From positions 1-5,174 of the forward strand of contig JAPLJW010000268.1 in NCBI GenBank assembly GCA_026388365.1: a stretch of DNA of 5,174 nt. Direction: 5' to 3'. The notes beneath the pieces were generated by a model, which made no database searches, had not been told where the DNA came from, and saw only the letters and a program-made list of their open reading frames with translations. Below, one piece after another: positions 1 through 5,174 of the stretch. Each line of letters starts with the position of its first letter. The first letter of the stretch is position 1. The DNA is from Deltaproteobacteria bacterium. Its GTDB lineage: Bacteria; Desulfobacterota; Syntrophia; Syntrophales; UBA5619. The position numbers and the translations under genes were made by a program.

Positions 1-1664
1 ATCTTCGTATAGAACCGCGCGTAGAGGAGGTGGAGGATCGCATGTTCGATGCCGCCGATGTACTGATCCACCGGCATCCAGTAATCCAGCTTCTTCCGGT
101 CAAGGCCCGGCTTCACGTCGTGGCGGGCCGAACAGAAACGGTCGAAGTACCAGGAGGACTCGACGAAGGTATCCATCGTGTCCGTTTCGCGCCGGGCCGG
201 CTTCCCACAACTGGGGCAGGTTGTCTCGACGAAGGGTTTGTGCCGGGCGAGCGGCGAGCCCCCCTCGCCGGTGAATTCCACGTCCCGGGGGAGGATGACG
301 GGGAGGTCTTTCTCCGGAACGGGAACCGTCCCGCACGCCTCGCAGAGGATCATCGGGATGGGGGCGCCCCAGTAGCGCTGCCGGGAGATTCCCCAGTCGC
401 GCAGGCGGTACTGGACCGTTTTCTTTCCCCGGCCAAGCGACGCCAGATGGTCGGCGATCGCGTCGAGGGCCTTGAGATTCTCCAGGCCGTCGAAGGAGCC
501 GGAGTTGACGAGGATCCCCTCGCCCGTGTAGGCCTCGGCCATCGTCTGGACGTTCAGCGCCCGGTCGGGGGGCTGGATGACAACGATGAGCGGCAGGCTG
601 TACTTCTTGGCGAACTCGAAGTCGCGCTGGTCGTGGGTCGGAACGGCCATGACACAGCCGGTGCCGTAGTCGGCGAGGACGAAGTTCGCCGCAAAGATCG
701 GCATCTTTCGCCCCGTGACGGGATTCAGGCAATGCGTGTCGAGGAAGATGCCCTCCTTCTCATAGAATTCGGAGGTCCGCATTTTCTTGTCCTGTTTTTT
801 AATCTTCTCTACGAAATCACGGACCGATCCTTCGCAACCCTTTCCGCGGACGAGGTCCATCACGAGGGGGTGTTCGGCGGCGACCAGCATGAAGGTGGCG
901 CCGAAGATCGTGTCCTGGCGCGTGGTGAAGACCCGGATCGCGCCTTTCCCTTCGGCCATCGGGAAGGAGGCCTCGCAGCCGTAGCTCTTCCCGATCCAGT
1001 TCTTCTGCATCGTGAGGACCCGCTCGGGCCAGCCGGGGAGGCGGTCGCAGCAGTCGAGCAGCTCGTCGATGTAGGCGGTAATCCGGAAGAACCACTGGTT
1101 CAGGTACTGCTCCCCGACCTCCGAGCCGCACCGCCAGCAGAGGCCCGCCTCCACCTGCTCATTGGCGAGGACGGTTTCGCATTTCGGGCACCAGTTCACC
1201 GTGGAGCTCTTCTTGTAAGCAAGCTCTTTTTCATACATCCGGAGGAAGAAGAGCTGCTCCCATCGATAATATTCGGGTTCACAGGTTGCAAGCTCCCGGT
1301 CCCAGTCGTAGCTGAAGCCCATCCGTTTGAGTTGGCGCTTCATGTTTTCGATATTTTCATGGGTCCAGACGGAGGGGTGGACGCCCCGTTCGATGGCGGC
1401 GTTTTCCGCCGGCATGCCGAAGGCATCCCACCCCATCGGGTGGAGGACGTTGAACCCCTTCATCCGCTTGTACCGGGCGACGACGTCGCCGATCGTATAA
1501 TTCCGCACATGGCCGATGTGGATCCGGCCGGAAGGGTAGGGGAACATCTCGAGAAGATAGTATTTCTTTTTATCCGGATCTTCCGTCACCTTGAAGATCT
1601 TCTTTTCTTCCCAGTGTTTCTGCCACTTCTCTTCAATCTCTAAGGGGTTGTACTTTCTGTCCAT
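1..1664 (-). CDS. leuS: Leucyl-tRNA synthetase, N-terminal 554 residues (truncated by window edge)
   Basis: This enzyme attaches leucine to tRNA-Leu in the cytoplasm using ATP and hydrolyses mischarged tRNA in an inserted editing domain. I translated the whole minus frame from 1664 to base 1 and found no stop. Visible in order: class I signature HIGH at residues 49-52 within [12 protein letters not shown]; a zinc-binding insert with Cys pairs at 159/162 and 176/179; the CP1 editing domain, with the threonine-rich TTRQDT at 247-252 and AVPTHDQRD, whose Asp345 corresponds to the key editing aspartate of E. coli LeuRS; the return to the catalytic core at [15 protein letters not shown] (419-433); further Cys pairs at 441/444 and 483/486; and [11 protein letters not shown] at 497-507. 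The family is usually about 820-860 residues, so the KMSKS loop and the anticodon-binding domain lie beyond the left edge. The ATG at 1664 has a GGAG six bases upstream, and no in-frame upstream start is better placed. Identification is very secure. Confidence 0.98.
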   Translation of the reverse strand, partial: MDRKYNPLEIEEKWQKHWEEKKIFKVTEDPDKKKYYLLEMFPYPSGRIHIGHVRNYTIGDVVARYKRMKGFNVLHPMGWDAFGMPAENAAIERGVHPSVWTHENIENMKRQLKRMGFSYDWDRELATCEPEYYRWEQLFFLRMYEKELAYKKSSTVNWCPKCETVLANEQVEAGLCWRCGSEVGEQYLNQWFFRITAYIDELLDCCDRLPGWPERVLTMQKNWIGKSYGCEASFPMAEGKGAIRVFTTRQDTIFGATFMLVAAEHPLVMDLVRGKGCEGSVRDFVEKIKKQDKKMRTSEFYEKEGIFLDTHCLNPVTGRKMPIFAANFVLADYGTGCVMAVPTHDQRDFEFAKKYSLPLIVVIQPPDRALNVQTMAEAYTGEGILVNSGSFDGLENLKALDAIADHLASLGRGKKTVQYRLRDWGISRQRYWGAPIPMILCEACGTVPVPEKDLPVILPRDVEFTGEGGSPLARHKPFVETTCPSCGKPARRETDTMDTFVESSWYFDRFCSARHDVKPGLDRKKLDYWMPVDQYIGGIEHAILHLLYARFYTK

Positions 1665-1670
1665 GCATCG

Positions 1671-1674
1671 CTCC
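1671..1674 (-). promoter_or_regulatory. Ribosome binding site of leuS
   Basis: On the minus strand the bases read GGAG, followed by a six-base spacer and the ATG at 1664-1662. This is a good Shine-Dalgarno match. It fixes the leuS start over the out-of-frame ATG that begins four bases upstream (1668-1666). Confidence 0.75.
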
Positions 1675-1682
1675 ATTGTCTT

Positions 1683-1699
1683 CGGGTGAAAAAGACCCG
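1683..1699 (-). other. Small hairpin just upstream of the leuS ribosome binding site
   Basis: A five-base-pair perfect stem, CGGGT/ACCCG (1695-1699 pairing with 1683-1687), encloses a seven-base loop. It ends eight bases before the leuS GGAG. In the leuS messenger it would sit immediately 5' of the ribosome binding site and might influence translation. It is not a terminator, because no U-run follows it in the direction of transcription. The structure is short and could be chance; a role is only inferred. Confidence 0.25.
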
Positions 1700-1742
1700 T
1701 GCAGTCGAAAATCCTGCGCGGGGGGAAACCGAACGCCCTCAC

Positions 1743-1799
1743 CGGAGGATCGGGCTCCGCAGCGTCTCATTTTTCGAACGTCCCGGAGGACTCCGTAGC
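1743..1799 (-). other. Two related short dyads in the leuS leader
   Basis: Two similar inverted-repeat units lie about 41 bases apart. Read on the plus strand, unit one (1743-1763) is CGGAGGA, a five-base insert, then CTCCGCAGC. Unit two (1784-1799) is CGGAGGA directly followed by CTCCGTAGC. Each can pair CGGAG with CTCCG, the second only with a very tight loop. Apart from these and the neighbouring small hairpin and weak -10-like hexamer, the leader from 1665 to 1846 holds nothing I recognise: no tRNA, no T-box and no Leu-rich leader peptide. The units could be leader structure, an operator pair, or remnants of a degenerate repeat; I cannot choose between these. Confidence 0.3.
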
Positions 1800-1824
1800 A
1801 CATCGAGCCCACCCTTTCAATCCC

Positions 1825-1830
1825 ATTTTA
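1825..1830 (-). promoter_or_regulatory. Possible -10 hexamer of a leuS promoter
   Basis: The minus strand reads TAAAAT, a five-of-six match to the sigma-70 -10 consensus, in an otherwise GC-rich leader. The position where a -35 would fall (about 1847-1853) is the end of the inverted-repeat element and reads roughly AGCCGT, a poor match. A TTGAAA at 1815-1820 lies just downstream but has no acceptable -10 at 16-18 bases. The call rests on the -10 alone and is weak. Confidence 0.2.
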
Positions 1831-1846
1831 CGCCAGGCAGATCTTT

Positions 1847-1972
1847 GACGGCTTCGTAAAAAAGTTCGCAGGCAAGGCTCGCGAGTCCCAAGGAGTGAGG
1901 CGTACTTTTTCGTACGCCGCAACGACAAGGGATGAACCGCAACGCAGCATCCGGACTTTTTACGAAGCCGTC
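1847..1972. repeat. 126-bp MITE/REP-like element with 16-bp terminal inverted repeats
   Basis: The left end GACGGCTTCGTAAAAA (1847-1862) is the exact reverse complement of the right end (1957-1972). The match continues inward, imperfectly and with a one-base offset, as AGTTCG against GTCCG. Inside are a perfect hairpin, GGCGTAC/GTACGCC (1899-1905 with 1912-1918, six-base loop), the 8-bp palindrome CTCGCGAG (1878-1885), a second possible stem GGATG/CATCC (1930-1934 with 1948-1952), and a direct repeat CCGCAACG at 1917 and 1937. No protein is encoded. The flanks (ATCTTT on the left, CCTATT on the right) show no obvious target-site duplication. From memory, similar palindromes ending in ACGAAGCCGTC are scattered between genes in deltaproteobacterial genomes; only one copy is visible here. 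It could be a non-autonomous mobile element, a REP-type repeat, or a 3'-end structure for trkH messenger. Confidence 0.8.
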
Positions 1973-1973
1973 C

Positions 1974-3425
1974 CTATTTTTTCCAGAATTCGGGAAGCAG
2001 CAGTACCAGTACGGTATAGATCTCCAAGCGGCCGACCAGCATGCAGAAGGAGAGGATCCATTTGCCGACGGCGGGCGCCTCGCTGTACGTGGTCGCCGGG
2101 TGGTAGAGTCCCAGTCCCGGTCCGACGTTTCCCAGGGTCGTTGCCACGGCCGCGAAGGAGGTGATCATGTCGAGTCCGAGGGCGGACATGGCGATCGTGG
2201 CGAGGATCGCGATGCAGAGATACAGGACAAAGAATCCCAGGACGCTTTTCATCACATCCTGGGGGACGGTCTCATGTCCCAGCTTGACCTGGGTGACGGC
2301 GTGGGGGTGGACCAGGCGGTAAAGTTCCAGATACCCGTGCTTGAGGACCAGCAGGATCCGGACGCATTTGATTGCGCCGCCCGTAGAGCCGGCCGAGCCG
2401 CCGATGAACATCAGCAACAGAAGAATGATCTGGGAAAAGGCGGGCCATTTCGCAAAGTTGTCTGTGACAAACCCGGTTGTCGTAATGATCGAGGAGACCT
2501 GAAAAATGGCGTAGCGGAAGGCTTTGCCGATGTCCGCGAGGACGTTCAGCCGGAGGTCCAGCGTGACGAGGATCGTGGCGACGAGAACCGTGCCAAGGAA
2601 AAAACGCATCTCGCTATCCCTGTAGAAGGTCCGGAAATCGCCCATCAAGAGCTTGTAATGGAGGGTGAAATTCATCCCGGCGATCAGCATGAAGACAACG
2701 AGGACGCCGTCGATATAGGCGCTGTTGAACCAGGCGACGCTTGAGTCCTTCGTCGAGAATCCCCCGGTCGCCATCGCGCAGAAGATGTGGTTGATCGCAT
2801 CGAAGGCGCTCATCCCGCCGAAGAGGAGAAAGATGAATCCGGCAACTGTGATGATGACATAGACAATCCAGAGCGACCGGGCCGTTTCCGCGATACGCGG
2901 CACCAGTTTTTCCTTGACCGGTCCGGGGACCTCCGCCTTGAAGAGCTGCCTTCCCCCGACCCCGAGGAAGGGCAGAATGGCGATGGAAAGGATGATAATT
3001 CCCATCCCGCCCAGCCACTGGGTCATGGACCGCCAGAGGAGGATCCCATGGGGCAGCGCCTCGATTTTGCTGATGACCGTCGCCCCGGTGGTCGTGAAAC
3101 CGGACATCGTTTCGAAGTAGGCGTCCGTCAGACCAGGGAGGGCGCCGTAGATCATGTAGGGAAGCCCCCCGAAGAGGGAGGCGAGAATCCACCCCGCAGA
3201 GACGATCAGGAACCCCTCCCGGTGGCTGAGAACGATCTTCTGCTCCCGGGGTCTGCCCGTAAAATACAGGGCGCCGCCGGTTCCCGACGTGATCCCGACG
3301 GACAGGACAAAGCTCCAGGCGTCGGCCTCGCCGTAGTATAGGGTGCAGGCCAGCGGGACCAGCATCGTAAGGCCGAGAATGAACAGGAACGCCCCCAGGG
3401 TGTTGAGAACGGGTTTGATCTTCAT
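1974..3425 (-). CDS. trkH: Trk potassium uptake system, membrane subunit TrkH
   Basis: This integral inner-membrane protein of the TrkH/TrkG/KtrB superfamily conducts K+ into the cell and is gated by TrkA. It has 483 residues, the usual family length, with hydrophobic segments throughout. The four filter loops are all visible with conserved glycines: TTTGAT (111-116), ATGGFST (219-225), TTTGFVT (315-321) and LGNVGPG (431-437), which supports K+ selectivity. GGSAGSTGGAIK (342-353), just after the third loop, fits the family's intramembrane gating region. The end, MLVGRLEIYT followed by PEFWKK, is a typical TrkH C-terminus, so the protein is complete. The ATG overlaps the trkA stop in an ATGA (3422-3425). 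Only a weak GGAA lies eight bases upstream, which suggests translational coupling. The TAG stop (1974-1976) is one base from the inverted-repeat element. Confidence 0.96.
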   Translation of the reverse strand: MKIKPVLNTLGAFLFILGLTMLVPLACTLYYGEADAWSFVLSVGITSGTGGALYFTGRPREQKIVLSHREGFLIVSAGWILASLFGGLPYMIYGALPGLTDAYFETMSGFTTTGATVISKIEALPHGILLWRSMTQWLGGMGIIILSIAILPFLGVGGRQLFKAEVPGPVKEKLVPRIAETARSLWIVYVIITVAGFIFLLFGGMSAFDAINHIFCAMATGGFSTKDSSVAWFNSAYIDGVLVVFMLIAGMNFTLHYKLLMGDFRTFYRDSEMRFFLGTVLVATILVTLDLRLNVLADIGKAFRYAIFQVSSIITTTGFVTDNFAKWPAFSQIILLLLMFIGGSAGSTGGAIKCVRILLVLKHGYLELYRLVHPHAVTQVKLGHETVPQDVMKSVLGFFVLYLCIAILATIAMSALGLDMITSFAAVATTLGNVGPGLGLYHPATTYSEAPAVGKWILSFCMLVGRLEIYTVLVLLLPEFWKK

Positions 3426-4789
3426 CCGAAGTATTCCAGTTTCACGGTGAGCAATTTTTCGAGCTCGCCGATGGCCGAACGGGGCGTGAAGATGACGACG
3501 TGGTCGCCCGGCCGGATAACGGAATTGCCGTCAGGAATGATGATCTCCTCCCCCCGGCAGATCGCCCCAACGATGGTGCCGCGGGGAAAATGGATCTCCT
3601 TGAAGGGGCGGTCGGTGATCTCCGAGGTCTCGAGGGCGATGAATTCGAAGGCCTCCGCCTTTTCATCGCGGAGCGGTGTGGCGGAAATCACCTTTCCTTT
3701 GCGGATGTAATGGAGGATCCGGCTGATGGCGGCATGGCGGGGGTTGATCACCCCGTCGATCCCAACCCGCGAAACGAGGGGGATGTAATCGATCCGGTTG
3801 ATCAGCGAGATGACCTTCCGGGCGCCCAGTTGTTTGGCAAGCAGCGCCCCGAGGATGTTCGCCTCCTCGTCGTTCGTCACCGCGATGAAGAAATCGGTCT
3901 CCTCGATGTTCTCCTCTTTCAGGAGCTCCTGGCTCGTTCCGTCGCCGTGCAGGATGACCGTCTTCTCCAGACGGGAGGCCAGGATTTCGCACTGGCCGTG
4001 TTTCTTTTCGATGAGCTTGACGGCGATGTTTCTTTTTTCGATCGCCAGAGCGAGCATCATGCCGGTGTTTCCACCGCCGATGATGATGATCCGCCGGGGC
4101 GGCTCCGTGTCTTTGCCGAAGAAGCGAAGCAGCTCCCGGACGCGGGCGGCGTCGGTGACGGCAAAGAGGTAATCCCCGTCTTCGATGACCGAGACGCCCG
4201 ACGGGACGATGAACTTGTCGCCCCGGACGATGGCGGTGATCAGGACCTTGAAATCGGATTCCATGGCCCGGAGATCGGAGAGCTTCTTCCCGATCACGGC
4301 GGCGCGCGGGTCGATCTGGAACCCCAGAAGCCGGATGCGTCCCCCCGCAAAGCTGAAGACCTCCGACGCCCCTGGAAATTCAAGGAGGTCCATGACGTTG
4401 CTGACCGCCTCCCGCTCCGGATTGATGCAGAGGTCGATGTTGAGGCGGTCCGTGCCGAACAGGGAACAGTCCCCGTTCAATTCCAAGTTGCGGATGCGGG
4501 CGATCCGGATGGGGATCCGGCACTGTGTGGAGGCGAGGAGGCAGGCGATCATGTTCGTTTCGTCGCTGTCCGTGACCGCGATGACCATCTCGGCCTGGGC
4601 CATGCCCGCCCGCTTCAGGACCTCGGGACTGCTGCCGCTGCCCAGAACGGTCTGCACATCCAGCATCTCCGAAACCTCATGCAGACGCTCTTCGTTCCGG
4701 TCGATGACGACCGTATCGATCCCTTCGCGGGAGAGGCTGTCGGCGATATGGTAGCCGACCTCGCCGGCCCCGATGATGATGACCTTCAT
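3422..4789 (-). CDS. trkA: Trk potassium uptake system, NAD-binding regulatory subunit TrkA
   Basis: This peripheral cytoplasmic protein binds NAD(H) and other nucleotides and assembles into the RCK ring that gates TrkH. Its 455 residues form the duplicated architecture of full-length TrkA: RCK-N 1 (about 1-120), RCK-C 1 (about 143-225), RCK-N 2 (about 232-350) and RCK-C 2 (about 375-453). The first Rossmann motif is GAGEVG (7-12), with Asp30 at the end of the second strand. The second is GGGNTG (238-243), with Glu261 in VKLIEKK. The segments VTDSDETNMIACLLAS (72-87) and VTNDEEANILGALLAKQLGA (304-323) are typical of the two halves. Both nucleotide sites look intact. The ATG at 4789 follows an AGGG at a ten-base spacing. 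The gene lies 30 bases after an unrecognised upstream gene and overlaps trkH by four bases, so TrkA and TrkH are made from one messenger. Confidence 0.96.
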   Translation of the reverse strand: MKVIIIGAGEVGYHIADSLSREGIDTVVIDRNEERLHEVSEMLDVQTVLGSGSSPEVLKRAGMAQAEMVIAVTDSDETNMIACLLASTQCRIPIRIARIRNLELNGDCSLFGTDRLNIDLCINPEREAVSNVMDLLEFPGASEVFSFAGGRIRLLGFQIDPRAAVIGKKLSDLRAMESDFKVLITAIVRGDKFIVPSGVSVIEDGDYLFAVTDAARVRELLRFFGKDTEPPRRIIIIGGGNTGMMLALAIEKRNIAVKLIEKKHGQCEILASRLEKTVILHGDGTSQELLKEENIEETDFFIAVTNDEEANILGALLAKQLGARKVISLINRIDYIPLVSRVGIDGVINPRHAAISRILHYIRKGKVISATPLRDEKAEAFEFIALETSEITDRPFKEIHFPRGTIVGAICRGEEIIIPDGNSVIRPGDHVVIFTPRSAIGELEKLLTVKLEYFG

Positions 4790-4798
4790 GTCAATGAA

Positions 4799-4805
4799 TC
4801 CCTTC
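4799..4805 (-). promoter_or_regulatory. Ribosome binding site of trkA
   Basis: The minus strand reads GAAGGGA, with its AGGG core at 4803-4800, ten bases before the ATG at 4789. The spacing is slightly long, but this is the only purine-rich stretch close enough. It lies in the 30-base gap after the upstream stop codon. Confidence 0.5.
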
Positions 4806-4819
4806 GCTTCCCCATGGAA

Positions 4820-5174
4820 TCATCCGGTCCGCGCGACGCTTGGGCCGTCGTCTTTGTCTTCTATAGTCAGAATCTCGCACCCCGTCGCCCCGATGCGCTG
4901 CCGGAAAAGATCCAGTCCCGCGCGGATCTCATCCGCGTGGTCCGCTTTTGCCGGAATCTCCAGACGGAGGGAGGGAAGTTCCTCCGGTTTGCATGAAAAA
5001 CCGTCGAAAAGGCCCGTGATCAGGGCTTCGGCCATTCCTGAGAGTTTCAATCCCCGTTCGGCGGCCGGTACGGGAAGGGCCAGGTCGTCCGCCCGAATTC
5101 CGCTTACAGTCCGCGCCATCTCATAACCGGCGTTGTAGAGTCGGTCGTAGGTCAGTTCGGCAAGCGCCCCCAGA
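4820..5174 (-). CDS. Unrecognised protein, C-terminal 117 residues (start outside window)
   Basis: This minus-strand frame is open from the right edge to a TGA at 4820-4822. The first in-window ATG (5119) has no Shine-Dalgarno sequence, and 18 plausible residues precede it in frame (LGALAELTYDRLYNAGYE), so I treat it as internal and the gene as running off the edge. The fragment is soluble-looking, with no membrane segment. It contains an apparently helical opening, then RGLKLSGMAEALITGLFDG (40-58), SLRLEIPAKADHADEIRAGL (68-87) and an acidic tail ending near IEDKDDG. Two cysteines (61 and 99 of the fragment) form no recognisable metal motif. I see no catalytic signature and assign no function. 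Codon use resembles trkA. The 30-base gap before trkA suggests co-transcription, which would make it a possible partner or simply an upstream operon member. Confidence 0.75.
   Translation of the reverse strand, partial: LGALAELTYDRLYNAGYEMARTVSGIRADDLALPVPAAERGLKLSGMAEALITGLFDGFSCKPEELPSLRLEIPAKADHADEIRAGLDLFRQRIGATGCEILTIEDKDDGPSVARTG

Noticed and set aside
439..486. Cys pairs in leuS (residues 441/444 and 483/486) as a sign of a fused zinc-ribbon domain
   Set aside because: They fall within the LeuRS region between the editing domain and [11 protein letters not shown], where family members commonly carry a Cys-rich insertion. No fusion is needed.
30..1643. Long plus-strand open frame (537 codons) opposite leuS
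   Set aside because: It is antisense to a fully supported leuS frame with HIGH, CP1 and zinc motifs. Its translation is low-complexity and rich in Gly, Pro, Asp, Glu and Arg with no domain, as expected for a shadow of GC-rich codons.
1633..1803. 56-codon minus-strand open frame (MCYGVLRDVRK...) overlapping the leuS start, a possible leader peptide
   Set aside because: It has only one or two Leu codons before the leuS start, no run of Leu codons, no strong Shine-Dalgarno sequence and an Arg/Gly-rich composition. Its out-of-frame overlap with leuS looks accidental.
1665..1846. Possible T-box or other leucine-responsive riboswitch before leuS
   Set aside because: I found no T-box consensus, no antiterminator and no terminator with a U-run. 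The small dyads alone do not support a named RNA.
1895..1925. The GGCGTAC hairpin as an intrinsic terminator
   Set aside because: The T-run lies in the loop on the plus strand, not after the stem, and no U-run follows the stem on either strand.
1932..2744. Plus-strand open frame of 270 codons starting in the repeat and running antisense to trkH
   Set aside because: It starts inside the repeat element, lacks a ribosome binding site, and is a hydrophilic Asp/Gln/Gly-rich shadow of the TrkH frame.
3500..4996. Long plus-strand open frame (498 codons) opposite trkA and the upstream gene
   Set aside because: It lies antisense to trkA, has a highly acidic Asp/Arg-rich composition without motifs, and crosses the boundary between two genuine genes.

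Overview
This 5.2-kb, GC-rich window looks like ordinary chromosomal DNA from a Gram-negative bacterium. The best guess is a deltaproteobacterium (Desulfobacterota, Syntrophus-like). That guess rests on the Trk and LeuRS protein character and on a palindromic intergenic repeat beginning GACGGCTTCGTAAAAA, a type I associate with those genomes; no search was run. Every gene I accept lies on the minus strand, so transcription runs from right to left.

Layout from the right (upstream) edge: (1) 4820-5174, the C-terminal 117 residues of an unrecognised protein whose start is outside the window; (2) 3422-4789, trkA, the NAD-binding gating subunit of the Trk potassium uptake system; (3) 1974-3425, trkH, the potassium-conducting membrane subunit, overlapping trkA by 4 bases (ATGA); (4) 1665-1973, a 309-base intergenic region holding a 126-base inverted-repeat element with internal hairpins, then a roughly 180-base leader with several small dyads; (5) 1-1664, the first 554 codons of leuS, leucyl-tRNA synthetase, which runs off the left edge.

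The unknown gene, trkA and trkH are close enough (30-base gap, then a 4-base overlap) to be one operon. TrkH forms the K+ pathway and TrkA forms the cytoplasmic ring that gates it. leuS is a housekeeping gene separated by the repeat and probably has its own promoter, although none is convincing.

The part most worth a second look is the repeat at 1847-1972. It has 16-bp perfect terminal inverted repeats and no coding capacity, and it begins one base after the trkH stop codon. I see no sign of a new multi-gene system here. The long plus-strand open frames opposite leuS, trkH and trkA are antisense shadows of GC-rich genes.
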